NCBI GenBank assembly: GCA_014218235.1
Contig: CM024757.1
Coordinates: 149,681,371-149,745,370, forward strand
DNA: 64,000 nucleotides
From: Colocasia esculenta
Lineage: Eukaryota > Streptophyta > Magnoliopsida > Alismatales > Araceae
Direction of reading: 5' to 3'
Part shown: piece after piece, positions 45,449 through 57,936 of the stretch
Position numbering within the stretch: position 1 is the first letter of the stretch
Layout: each line of letters starts with the position of its first letter
The notes under the pieces: generated by a model
Seen by the model: the letters and a program-made list of their open reading frames with translations, nothing else
What the model was told of the DNA's origin: nothing
Database searches by the model: none
Made by a program: the position numbers and the translations under genes

Positions 45449-47015
45449 TGTGATGGTCCTCGCCGTTCAGACTCGTTAACCCAATAACGTGCTCGACACG
45501 ACTCCGCCTCTTGCAATCGGGCCGAAGCCTCGCAAAGGATATCATTACACACATGTCCGTAAAAATATAAAGTAACACATTGAATACATATAAGATGCCA
45601 TCTCCTACATATATTCACATGAATGTACATATTCAGTTCCATACTTATGTCTTTAAACAAGTACAGCAGCCCGGGACAAACCCCCAAGGCTCCACAAGTA
45701 AAAACATTACTCTGCTGGTGGTGAAGGCCCGACTTCACTACGGTGCGGTCCTGAACTAGAAGAGAGACGGGAATCCTCCTGCTCTCCTTCACCTGGAAGA
45801 AGAAGGGGTGAGCCTCACAAGTCATTGGCTCAGTAGGGCAACTCCCCTAAAGCCGATAAATATAAAGAACAATATATATGATATATAAAGTTGTAAAGCA
45901 TTTAAACATATAACAACACCTATGCAAGATACTACAGCTATAAGTAAGTAAACGGCAAACCATAAACACATGTACAAGCTACAGAAGGGTACGCCATACA
46001 CAAGTCATAAAAACTGGTTTGCGACACCAGCCATAGACTTAGACAAACAACACAAATACACCTCACAGCCTCGTAGCCACGGATGAAAGGTCCAGCTGCC
46101 ACTCCACCTCAACAAGACAAGAACTGTGGAGACAACTGACACCACACCTGCAGACTACACAGTTGCAGGCCCAAGCCTGACACCTTTAGGGACTCCGACT
46201 GAGAACCCTAAAGTGAGGCACTGAAAACAAGACTAGCTGGGGACCAGTACGTCTACCGGTATCCGTCCCCGAACGAAGAGCGCGCTACAAATGGCCGCAC
46301 ACCCATAAGAGAAACCACTATCATTCACATGCAATTCCCATAAGAGAAACCACACTTCTTAACCTACACATTCCATACAACAGATAACAAGGTAGAAAAT
46401 AGGGTAGAATTCCCCTACCCACAAAGATGACACAATTCCAACGCCACCAGAGGATTCCTTGCGCTCCGAAGCTCATCCTCGCGTGGGAATTACGCAGATC
46501 GGACTCCAAATCACCCAAAATCGCTTGGACCTTCCTTCAAAACCGCAAGAGCATCTTCCCCGGCTAAACAGTGCGAATGCACTGTTCGGCCAAAGCCAAG
46601 AGCCCAAAACACACAGGGTCTAAATCGCATCGGGTCTTCCCACCGCGTTTATAAACACGTCCGACCTTGGCGACGCCTTTAAACCCGACGTCCCTTCATG
46701 CGCCACGCGGCGCGCATGCAGTGACGCCCACGTAAAAGCGGTGGAAAAATGCGTCTGGACAGATAGACGCGACCCAATTCAAGTCGCGTCGGCTAAGGTG
46801 AACACGTTCACCAAAGAGAATCGCGTCGTCTGAATACGATGTGTTCTCAGTGAACCCGCCAGAGGCTGGTTTGGGCTGGGATGCCCAAACCTCCACCCTC
46901 CCACCTATTGCCAAAGACCTGTAAAAACATACATAGACCCACATGGTTTACCAAATGGGCCACACATTGGCCCCCAAACCTGATAACCCTCGATCCGAAC
47001 GTACTAGTTATTACA
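45449..47015 (-). repeat. GypM 3' LTR (left), internally deleted
   Basis: 1567 bp, starting TGTGATGGTCC and ending GTACTAGTTATTACA on the plus strand. Compared with the right LTR it lacks about 560 bp between CGCGCTACAAATGGC (about 46282) and CACATGCAATTCCC (about 46326). TATA-like TTTATAAAC is at 46648-46656 on the minus strand. Confidence 0.92.
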
Positions 47016-47115
47016 TTACTATCACCTAAAAAGAATTTCGTCCTCGAAATTAAAAGGACAAACGTAAGTAACAGTTCTATATATATGCAACTATAACATA
47101 AAAAGAAAATAATGC

Positions 47116-50100
47116 TTACTCAAACAAGTATGGATACGTCTTGAACATTTCATCGGCCAATTCCAAAGTATCCTCACCACCCTGCCTGTTCTGCCATCGA
47201 ATCTTTACCAGCTCAATGTCTTTATTCCTTAATTTCTGTGTTCATCTGCCTCAGATCATAACTGGATACTCTGGCATGGATATATCTGGCATCAAATCAT
47301 CACGTGTATAGCTAACAATTTGAGAAGGATCCCGAATGTACCTCCTTAACATTGAAACATGGAACACGTCGTGAGCATCCATGAAGTCCGCTGGAAGCTC
47401 CAACCTATAAGTTGTTTCTTCGATCTTTTCCAAAATCTGAAAGGGACCCACAAACCTGGGACTCAATTTGCCTTTCTTGTTGAACCTTAGAACACCCTTA
47501 GTTGGAGAAACCCTCAAAAACATGTAATCTCCCACCTCAAACTGTAGAGGCCTACGTTGATTATCTGCATAACTCTTTTGCCTGCTTTGCGTCGTTTGAA
47601 GCTTTTCTTTGATGAACTTTACTATTTCTGCACATTGCTACACCAATTCCTCCCATTACCTGCCTTTCACCCACTTCATGCCAATTCAACAGAGTCCTAC
47701 AAGGTCTTCCATAAAGTGCCTCATATGCTGCCATACCGATGCTTGTGTGATAGCTATTGTTGTAGGAAGATTCAACCATGCCAAGGTGTTGCTCCCAACC
47801 ACCTCCCCAAACTAAACAACACACCTGAAGCATATCCTCATTAGTCTGGATTGTCCTCTCCATCTGTCCGTTGATTTGAGGATGGTATGCTGAACTATAC
47901 CTTAACTGTGTGCCCACAACCCTCTGCAAACTCCTCCAAAAACTAGATGTAAACCTGGGATCCCTGTCGGAAATAATAGTGACTGGAATGCCATGCAATG
48001 GCACAATTCTATCCATACACAATCTTGCCAACCGGTCCACTGCCCATGACATACTAACTGCCAATAATCTACATACCTTTGTCAACCTATCAACAAAGAC
48101 CCAAATACCATTGTGCCCTGACGTTGTCCTGGGCGAACCTGCAACAAAATCCATTGCTATATCATCCCACTTCCATTGTGGTATCGGTAGCCTGCAACAA
48201 TCCTCCTGGCCTTTGAGGTTCTGCCTTGACTTGCTGACATACTGCACACCTTGCTATGAATTCTGCTATTTCATTCTTCATGCTCGGCCACCAAAAGTAC
48301 CTTTTCAAGTCTTGATACATTTTAGTGCTCCCAGGATGTATGGTTTACTTGGACCGATGCGCTTCCTCCAACACTTTCTACTTCACCCCAGCTTCATTTG
48401 GAACATATATCTGTGTCGGAACCGAACGACACAATTGTCATCTATGGTGACGTCTTCCATCTTCATAATATCAGCTAAATGCTCATCCACTTTCTGGGCT
48501 TCTATAATCTGCCAATATAAGAACGGCTCCACGGTGCTATTGGCTAAAACTACTCTCTGCTGACTACTTGGAACAGTCAAAGAGTTTTCTGCCACATCTT
48601 CATATAATCTTCACTCCCTCATCAGCATGTGACTCATAACCGCTTTCCTGCTTAGAGCATCTGCTACTACATTTGCTTTCCCTGGGTGATAGGCCAAACT
48701 AAAATCATAATCTTTATGATATTCCATCCATCTACACTGCCTTAAGTTCAAATCTCTTTGCGAGAAGATATATTTGAAGCTCTTGTGATCCGTGAAAATC
48801 TCAAACCGCTCACCATACAAGTAATGTCGCCATATCTTCAAAGCAAATACAACCACTGCCAACTCTAGATCATGTGTGGGGTAATTCTCCTCATGACGCT
48901 TCAATTGCCTGGATGCATAAGCCACAACCTTTCCATGCTGCATAAGTACCGCTCCAAGTCCCCTCCTAGATGCATCTATATAAATCACAAAACCTCCCTG
49001 TTCTGATGGTATCTCCAATATCGGTGCTGAAGTGAGCCGCTTTTTCAATTCTTTAAAGCTACGTCTGCAATCAGATGACCATACAAATGGTACTCCTTTC
49101 CTAGTAAGTCTTGTCATTGAGGTACAATCTTGGAGAAGTCTTCAATAAACTGCCTGTAATACCCTGCTATACAAAGGAAACTCCTAATTTCTGACACTGA
49201 CTTTGGTTCCTCCCATTTCATAATTGCTTTTACCTTTGTCGGATCAACTACAACACTCTCACCTGAAATGACATTCCCCAAAAACTGTACCTCTTTAAGC
49301 CAAAACTCACATTTACTGAATTTTGCATAAAGCTGATGCTCCCTGAATGTCTGCAATGTGACCCTCAAATGAGCTACATGTTCTTCTTCCGAGGCTGAAT
49401 ACACTAAAATGTCATCAATGAAGACCACAATGAACTAGTCTAAATATGGATGGAAAATCCTATTCATCAAGTTCATGAATGTCTTCGGTGCATTGGTTAG
49501 CCCAAATGGCATAACCACAAACTCATAATGCTCATACCTTGTCCTGAATGCCGTCTTGTCAATGTCTTCCTCCCAGATCCTCAATTGATGATACCCCAAT
49601 CTCAAATCTATTTTGGAGAACACCCTTGCTGATTGCAATTGATCAAACAAGTCATCAATGCATGGAAGTGGATACCTGTTCTTGATGGTGACCTGATTCA
49701 ACTGGCGGTAATCAATATACATCCTCATATTGCCATCTTTCTTTTTTACAAATAAAACTGGTGCTCCCCAACGTGAGTGACTCGGCCGAATGAAACCTTT
49801 CTCAAGTAATTCCTGTAACTGCTTCTTTAACTCCTTCAATTCTGCAGGTGCCATTTTGTATGGTGCCTTAGAAATGGACATACTACCCGGCCGCAATTCA
49901 ACTGTGAAGTCCACCTCCCTATGTGGTGCCAAACCTGGTAGCTCATCCGGAAATACATCTGCAAACTCTCTAACAATGGGTACCATGTCCACTGTCTTAC
50001 TTGCCTCAACCAAACTAACCGATGCCAAATAGGCTATACACCCTGCATTAATCAATTTTCTAGCCTTAAGGGCAGAAATGATAAATTTAGGGGTATAAAA

Positions 50101-50560
50101 TGGCATACCTTGAAACTCAAATATTCTGCCTCCTGGGTAGCTGAACCTTACTCTCTTCTTTCCACAATCTACCACTGCTCCATATGCTTCCAACCAGTCC
50201 ATACCCAATATCACATCATATTCTTTCAATTGAAGGGCATACAATCTTGCTGGCAATTGATTCCCTTGTATCATAACAAGAACTTCATCCAAATAACAAG
50301 TAGTAAGCATGAAATCTCTAGACGGTACCTCCACCACAAGCTCACACTGCCTCTTCTCAAAAGGGTGTACCATACTATCAAGAAGGTCTTCGGAAATAAA
50401 GGAATGTGATGCACCTGGATCAATTATGTTCTAGCTGAAAATTCAAGAAGAGGTATAATACCTTCAATCAAATTTGATGCCTCCGCTTGAGCCCTCATGA
50501 TCTCCATCACTCGACTTTGTCCACCTCCTCTATGGTAAGGTGTGCCTCTACCTCACTCAG
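47116..50560 (-). pseudogene. pol: GypM pol: protease, RT, RNase H, integrase, chromodomain-like end
   Basis: Reading on the minus strand, the protease core Asp-Pro-Gly is at 50413-50421, next to a frameshift. The RT region is open from 50373 to about 49435, with the catalytic FIDD at 49411-49422 just after a TAG at 49435-49437 where GypA has CAG. RNase H covers 49117-48611. The integrase zinc motif is at about 48350-48220 and the catalytic core follows in 48247-47561. The C-terminal part (47535-47119) ends QNRQGGEDTLELADEMFKTY before a stop at 47116-47118, a chromodomain-like end. Most residues needed for activity are still present. Confidence 0.92.
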
Positions 50561-51701
50561 CTGAATACTGCTGCTGCTACTACTGTGGTGCTCCTCTTCC
50601 ATAACCAGCTCTCCTCGGATATGGACAATTCCTTGCCAAATGCCCCGGCTGATCACAATTGTAACATGTAAATTCTGCGGGCTGTCTTGCCATGCTTTGT
50701 TGGGACTCCTCCACCTCCGGCTTATAGCCTCTACCTTGCTACTTGCTACCTCCTTGACCTCTAAATATCTTCTTTAGTTTGTTTCCCCACTTGCCAAAGC
50801 CCAAAAAAGAAGCTCCTCCTGAAGGTGCCTTACCTTTGCTAACTCCCGGTGATTGTTGAGGAAATCGAAAACTACCACCGCTTGACCCCGATCCGCTAGA
50901 CTACCTTGCTTGCACTGTTCTTTCTAGTATTGCTGCTCTTTGGGCTGCCTCGTCCACTATCCCACACATCAAAGGAATTACAGCATCTTGTAATTCCAGC
51001 CTCAACCCCTGGATGAAGTACTCCACCATCATTGCATTATTGGTAACTACATACGGTGCATACCTACTCAAGGCCATAAACCTCATTTGATACTCCAACA
51101 CTGACAAATTTCCTTTCTGAAGTGTTCTGAATTGCTCCCTCTTTGCTTGCTAAATTTGTACCGGAAAAAAGGTGTTGTTGAATGCTTCAAGAAACTCTGA
51201 CCATGTGATGGTATCTTCCGCTCTTCCCGTGAACACGGTTTGCATCTTGAGTCTCCACCACTCTTGTGCAAATGCTCTCAACTGATATGTAGCCAAAATA
51301 ACTCTATCTATTTGAGGACATATCATAGTGACAAATACCCGCTCAATCTCATGTATCCAATGCTCCGCCGTGTCTAGATTCGGACCTCCCGAATAAGTAG
51401 GTGGCTGCAAATGTAGGAACCTCTCCACTAACATTGTGGACTCCTCCATAGTGGCTGGCCTCACTGGTACTACTGGAGGTAAAGGTACTACAGGAGGTAC
51501 CTCTACTCCGTAAGGTGGTACTAGCTGTGCCGGTACTCTCTCCTATGCCACGGGTGGTACTGCTGCGGCTGGCTAAACTGGCAGCTGCTGGTCCAACTGT
51601 GTTCGAATCTGAGTGATACTGTCCCACAATCTCTCTATCATCTGGTGCGTGGACTCCTCTGGCTCATCTCCACCACCTCCCCAATCTCTTCTATCAGCCA
51701 T
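50561..51701 (-). pseudogene. gag: GypM gag
   Basis: ATG at 51699-51701 on the minus strand opens the same MADRRDWGG start as GypA and GypB. A Pro/Val-rich tract is followed by the gag domain (AEHWIHEIERVFV at about 51350-51310, LEYQMRFMALSRYA at about 51098-51057) and a CCHC knuckle (CYNCDQPGHLARNC, about 50673-50632). Several TAG stops lie in Gln-rich stretches, including two side by side in the CAG run at about 50575. They break an otherwise well-preserved reading frame. Confidence 0.9.
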
Positions 51702-51841
51702 TTATAAACCTGCACATCCAACATTCCATCCATACAACACACAAGCATATCATTACAAAAACAGGGCCAACTACCAACAGTAGACTACAGTAAGGAACAT
51801 ATTATGTACATTCCCCGTTTCCCCATATTTACACGGACCTT

Positions 51842-51853
51842 GCTCTGATACCA
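51842..51853 (-). promoter_or_regulatory. GypM primer binding site (initiator tRNA-Met)
   Basis: TGGTATCAGAGC on the minus strand, two bases inside the LTR end at 51856. Confidence 0.95.
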
Positions 51854-51855
51854 AC

Positions 51856-53983
51856 TGTGACGGTCCTCACCTTTCAGGCCCATTAACCTAATAACGTGCC
51901 CGACACGACTCCGCCTCCCACGATCGGGCCGAAGCCTCACAAGGGATATCATTACACACATGTCCGTGAAAATATAAAGTAACACATTGAACACATATAA
52001 GATGTCATCTCCCACATATATTCACATGAATGTACATATTCAGTTCCATACATAAGTCTTTAAATAAGTACAGCAGCCCGGGACAAACCCCCAAGGCTCC
52101 ACAAGTAAAAACATTACTCTGGTAGTGGTGAAGGGTCGACTCCACTACAGTGCGGTCCTAAACTAGAAGAGGAACGGGAATCCTCCTGCTCTCCTTCACC
52201 TAAAAGAAGAAGGGGTGAGCCTCACAAGTCACTGGCTTAGTAGGGCAACACACCCAAAGCCGATAAACATAAAGAACAACATATATGATATATAAAGCTA
52301 TAAAGCATTTAAACATATAACAACACCTATGCAAGATGCTACAGTTGTAAGTAAGTAAACGGCAAACCACGAACACGTGTACAAGCTACAGAAGGGTATG
52401 CCACACACGAGTCACAAAAATTGGTTCGCGACACCAGCCACAGACTCGAACAAACAACACAAGTACACCTCACAGCCTCGCAACCATGAACGAAAGGTCC
52501 AGCTGCCGCTCCAACTCAACAAGACAAGAACTGTGGAGACAACTGACACCACACTTGCAGACTACACAACTGCAGGCCCAAGCCTGACACCTTTAGGGAC
52601 TCCGACCAAGAACCCTAAAGTGAGGCACTGAAAACAGGACTAGCTGGGGACCAGTACGTCTACCGGTGTGCGTCCCCCAACCAAGAGCGCGCTACAAACG
52701 GCTGCACACCCACAAACACAAGCCGCTGTCCCATGTCATCTTTCCCTCAGCTGAATGTACAACTCAAACACAGAAGTGAGGGTGTCCTGGAAAACGACAC
52801 AAATCTTGAGGGTACTCCCGTACCGGGACAAGCCCTAAGCACCCGGTGCTAGGGTAACCGACTGGAGAGGCAACTACGGAAGGCGTGACAACCAACTTGC
52901 TATGCACACAATTCTACGTAAAACACCTTGTTACCAATTACAATATGAGTTAACACAACCCATATTGACCCTACATTGCCTTGGTAGCATAGCCCAAGCA
53001 ATGTGGGACATAAACTCGGCAAACTGGCCACAGAACACCAGAGCTCGGGTGGCCTCATGTTAAAACGCGTCCACTATAGATGCCGCCATTCAAAACCAAA
53101 TCACATCGAACATACAGGACACTACCTAAAACTGAATCGTGTCGGCCATGGCCGATGCATTCACATAAACGCGTCCACAGACGCCTTTTAGACAATAGAA
53201 GCACAACCTAAAACCCATTCCGAAAATCACACCACCCAGTCCCACAGACATGTTAAGCTGGAAATAACAGTACCAGTGAGTTCCTACTCATGCTCACTAT
53301 CATGCACATGCAATTCCCATAAGAGAAACCACACTTCTTAACCTACACATTCCATACAACATATAACAAGGTAGAATTCCCCTACCCACAAAGATGACAC
53401 AATTCCAATGCCACCAGAGGATTCCTCATGCTCCGAAGCTCATCCTCGCGCTGGAATTACGTCGGTCGGACTCCAAATCACCCAAAATCGTCTGAACCTT
53501 CCTTCAAAACCGCATGAGCATCTTCCCCAGCTGAACAGTGTGAATGCACTGTTCGGCCAAAGCCAAGAGCCCAAAACACATAGGGTCTAAATCGCGTTGG
53601 GTCTTCCCACCGTGTTTATAAACACGTCCGACCTTGGCGACACCTTTAAACCCCGACGTCCCTTCATGCGCCATGCGGCGCGTATGCAGCGACGCCCACA
53701 TAAAAGCGGTGGAAAAATGCGTCCAGACAGATAGACACCACCCTATTCAAGTCGCGTCGGCTAAGGTGGATGCGTTCACCAAAGAGAATCGCGTCATCTA
53801 AATATGATGCGTTCTCAGTAAACCTGTCAGAGGCTAGTTTGGGCTGGGATGCCCAAACCTCCAGCCTCCCACCTGTTGCCAAAGACCTGTAAAAACATAC
53901 ATAGACCCACATGGTTTACCAAATGAGCCACACATTGGCCCCCAAACCTGATAACCCTCGATCTGAACGTACTGGTTATTACA
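51856..53983 (-). repeat. GypM 5' LTR (right)
   Basis: 2128 bp, TGTGACGG to GGTTATTACA on the plus strand. Complete relative to the left LTR. A 16-bp palindrome CGTGTTTATAAACACG at 53611-53626 holds the likely TATA box, about 358-373 bp from the LTR start. GCGTC/GACGC words upstream of it are the decayed counterparts of the hairpins seen in GypA. Confidence 0.93.
53611..53626 (-). promoter_or_regulatory. TATA box inside a perfect palindrome
   Basis: CGTGTTTATAAACACG reads the same on both strands. The left LTR has it with one change (46644-46659). Its position in the LTR fits a core promoter. Confidence 0.65.
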
Positions 53984-55347
53984 AAGGGCCTCTTTATGCA
54001 ATTGTTGAGGGGGAGTCTTGTTCACTTTCATCCCTATTTCCAAAGATTCACTTTCTAAGGGGGAGTAATTCCATCGTGAGAATTGTATCTTTGGGCAATT
54101 TCTCAGGGGGAGTTAAAATCACTTATTCTCTTAGACTCCTTTATCTCTGAAAGTAAAAGGATATGGTTTGTGATTTATCAATTTCTAAGTTTAACCTTGA
54201 AATTCTCTAAAAAGTTCAAAAGGTTAAATAATAGTTGCAGAAATTAATGCATCAAGTGAGAATTGCATTTTATCTAATTCTAAAATTTTCATGAAAATTG
54301 ATCACTCTGGTTAGATTTTAAAACATCTGAGCTGCATTGTTTTAAAAGTCTTCTTGATACTGAAAAATATTCAAGAATTTTCAAAGATAAAATCTTTCTT
54401 GATGACAGAACAATGACTAGGTTTTGAGAAACTGCAACTCCTGATAAAATCAGTTGAAGAAATTGTATGTCAGCTAGTTTATTCTGTTCAGGGTTAGTAA
54501 AAATTTATGTTTGTGTATACTGAGTAGTTGGGAATTCCTGTGTCTAACCAACATGTATCCTCAAATAAAAAGTTGCATACTACCCTTGAAACAAGATGAT
54601 TACCCTATTTTGAGTAATCAAGAGCTCTGCTGTGTGAAATGCATGGGCTCTTGCATGAAAGAGAAAGGGAAAATCTAATTGTTCATCTTTTTATAAAAAT
54701 GCAGATAATCAGTTCAATTGAAAGTCAAAAATCTGATTCTTTTTTCAAGATAGATGTTTTAACTCAATGTATCTTGGCTTGTTTTTTCATCTATCCAAGG
54801 TTATCATTTTACATGGTTTGAGTAAGTTTTTATAAAATTGCAAAATTTTCACCTGAAAGATTCCTTTCTCTTCTGTTATTTTTTCTTATGAGTCTTTTAG
54901 TATTTTTAATGGTTAAACTAAAGTTTATAATTTTCAAACCTTTAATTTTGATAAAATGAGAATAAGGTGAGGAAAGAGCATAATTTCATTTAACACTCTC
55001 AAGATTACCCAAGAATACAGTTTATCATGGTGTTTTTTGCTCCATTCCCAAATGTAATCTACACAACTTCATGAATTCTACTTCATAGAGTCGACACTCT
55101 TCTTGATAGAGTCGACTCTATTCAGTCTCTCATGTCTTCAGAACACGATATCTTTTCTTATTTCGCAGGAACAGTGTATGGCCTAGGGCAGGTCGACGCT
55201 TGAAGCATCGTGTCTCTTCGTAAACTCAGCTCTAAAGCCCGTTTGGCATCACTTTGAACACAACTTCCTTCATTTCTTTGTCTATCCCCAAAATCCCTTT
55301 TCTCTGTGTCTGCAACTCTCTCTTTTCAATTCACTGACTCTCTGCAA
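53984..55347 (+). other. CopC spacer between pol and ORF3
   Basis: AT-rich DNA without a gene. It has several GGGGGAG runs (about 54010, 54059, 54106) that resemble internal polypurine tracts. Three GTCGAC words lie at 55087-55200, shortly before ORF3, in the same AGTCGACWCTA style as the LTR array. Confidence 0.6.
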
Positions 55348-57592
55348 ATGGTTCCAAAAATGCAAGCTCGTTGAGGAGGAAAGAGGAAGGAGTATGTGTT
55401 TGTGTCGTCAGAACGGCGCACAAAGGCTAGGAATGATCCTAACACAGGAAAGGAGCCTCTGGAGAAGAAGCCCTCAGTTCCGTCTTTCTCAAGCCGACGA
55501 TTCTCTCATCCTCATATGGCCAAGGAAAAGACGTTTTCCAAGGGTAAGAAGAAACAAGCATTTGTAAATTTGAGCAGTTCTGATGAGGAAGATGAAAGCC
55601 AACAAGTCTCACAAGTTGTGAATGCCGAAGTGTCTCTTGAAGGAAGCCCTAATGTCTAGGGTTCCGAAAATGTTTCAAGTGATCAGAGATCAGAGGAGCA
55701 GGATGGCTCTCAGTCGCAGAACCCTAGTGCCAGTGGTCCAGAGAAATATGATGAATTTGAAGAGGAAGAAACACCAAATGACCAAGATGAGGATGAAATT
55801 GAGAATGAGGTTGAACTCGAAAAAGAAGTAAGTGCTGATATGCAAGGTCAGAATACCATTCAAGCATCTGAATCTGATTCTGAAGAAAATGAGTCTGAGT
55901 TTGAAGGTTCACACGCGCCAGATGTAGTTCATTTGACTACTGAAAATAAGCAAATCCTACATCTCAGGACAATTGATGTTCATGAGGAAGGTATGTCTAC
56001 TGTCTTTCCAGAACGTCTACAGATGTTAGAGTTTCAAGGGTGGACTACCTTTATCAGCATGCATAGGATTTACTATCCTGTCTTAGTTCAAGAATTTTTC
56101 AAAAATCTGGGCCGCAAGGAGGATACCCTAGAGTCTAGGGTCAGAGGAGTATCTATTATACTCACAAATGATATTGTGAGTAAATTTCTGGACATTCCAA
56201 ATAAGGGCCATAATCCTCAAAGTTTCAATTTTTGTGCTCATGAGGCCTATACTTTGAAGACTAGTCTACCTCATGATAAACAGAACATATTCCAGACTAG
56301 AGTCTCTACCCTGAATGCAAATAGATTTCCTCCGGTCAACAGAGTACTACATCATTGGTGTACCATTATCTTGACCCCTTAAGGAGGAGGGAGACACAGG
56401 ATTACCAGTTTACAAAGATTTTTGATATACTGTTTAATCAAAAGAGAAAAGGTCAACTTATCCACCATGTTCTATCAGTTGCTTCATGAAGTTACTAGAC
56501 CAGAACTGAGAAAGAGTCTTCCATATGCTGCACATTTGTCCACTATTTTTTAGCAGATGGATGTTCCTTTGGATAACACCAAAGTATAGAAGATTGCAAA
56601 GTTTCATACTTATGACTTGGCCCATATTGTCGTGTTCATGAAGTTGAATTTGGAACCACTAGTGGTACGAGAACCTGCTGCACCTCAAGAAGATGCAAAT
56701 GAAGAGTTGGATATGGATCAGCCAAGAGCGAAGAGAGTAGAGAGCTCATGCTGAATATGAAGGAATTCAATTGGATGAAGCACTGCATGTCCCTTCACCC
56801 TCTCTTATACCTAGATTTGATGATCTAGGTGTAGATCCTCCACACTTTTCACCTACTCATCCCACTTCTACTAAACCCTTTGCAACTGAGTAGGTCCCTC
56901 CTTCCACATCTACTGCTAACAATCCCATTCCACCTCAGCTTCTCACATTTCTTCAAGATCAATTTTCTATTGTTAATGACTCTCTAAATCTGTTGAATAC
57001 CAAGATTAATCAACAGTCCTTGTAGTTTGAGAGTAGGCTGGAAGGTATTGAGAAGACTTTGGTTGATTATCTTGAAAGACAAGAAAACAATGCAAAATTT
57101 ACAGCCATTAGATCAGATGCACTAATAAAGACAATTAGGGAAGTTTTCAACTCTGTTGCTTACACTCAAGCTGAGATTTTTGACAAAGTGCAGTCAATTG
57201 AAGAAGCACTACAAAGAGGAGCTGAAAAGACCAATGACATTTCAGATATGGTCCAGACAGTTCATCAAATTACTAACAGGATGAACATTCTGAGAGGCTA
57301 TCATGAAGACATGTCTCATAAACACAAACTGGTGAGAGATGAGTTTAACCAAGTATGGAAGCTACATGATGTGACTGACACAGCTGAAAGTAATCAAGCC
57401 ACCTCATCTGCAGTTGTCCCTCTAATGCCTCATGGAATTGATCATGTACTAGTTGTGCTTGAGAATCAGTTTGAGAAATTGGAAGATTTTCTAAACACCA
57501 GGTTCAATGCAGTTCAATACTATCTTCGGGACTACTATGGTGGTCTGCACATTCAGTTGTCCAGCATTGAGAGCAGACTATTCCCGCAGTAG
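55348..57592 (+). pseudogene. CopC ORF3 (retroelement accessory protein)
   Basis: Function unknown; ORFs in this position in SIRE elements have been called envelope-like. The ATG at 55348 is followed by a TGA eight codons on, then an open basic stretch (GGKRKEYV, SSERRTKAR), Ser/Asp/Glu-rich stretches (SSSDEEDES, EEEETPNDQDEDEIENE) and a globular segment with ESRVRGVSII and SKFLDIPNKGH (about 56130-56211) resembling the putative plant transposon protein domain. After stops and a frameshift near 56380 the last part (57059-57592) is coiled-coil-like. I see no signal peptide, membrane segment or glycoprotein features, so an envelope role is not supported here. Confidence 0.65.
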
Positions 57593-57919
57593 CCACCTCC
57601 ACCTCCTCAGTGATTGCCCACTTTTTGATTATGTCAAAGGGGGAGAACACTCTCATAGATGTTTGTAGTTGTTTGGTGCCGATGATGTTTGTAGTTACTT
57701 TGATACTTTGATGTTTCTTGTAAAACTCACTCTTATCAGTAATGAAATCAACGAAGTGTGTTTGTGTGAAATGCTCCTGTGTGAACTTGTGTGGATGGCT
57801 TGTGTATTTGTGTGAATGGATGAATGGCTTGTGTGGACTGATATTTTTGCATAATAACATGTTTGTACATGAATTTCATCTAACAGTCCAAACTTCTATG
57901 ATCAAATGTTGCCATCATC

Positions 57920-57936
57920 AAAAAGGGGGAGATTTT
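57920..57936 (+). promoter_or_regulatory. CopC polypurine tract
   Basis: AAAAAGGGGGAGAT, then TTT, directly before the 3' LTR start TGTGTCCCTGG. The neighbouring CATCATCAAAAAGGGGGAGA matches CopA at 6313-6332. Confidence 0.9.

Larger units (their letters stand above)
45449..53983 (-). mobile_element. GypM: complete Tekay-like gypsy element
   Basis: 8535 bp with exact target duplication AAGGG (45444-45448 and 53984-53988). Reading on the minus strand: 5' LTR (53983-51856), primer site, gag, pol with a chromodomain-like end, weak polypurine region and 3' LTR (47015-45449). It is the only structurally complete gypsy element in the window. Stops and frameshifts make it inactive. Its LTRs differ at roughly 9-10 percent of aligned positions by eye, mostly transitions. 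Confidence 0.94.

Noticed and set aside
55348..57592. CopC ORF3 as a retroviral-type envelope gene
   Set aside because: No signal peptide, membrane anchor or cleavage site is visible. The acidic, basic and coiled-coil layout fits an intracellular protein better.
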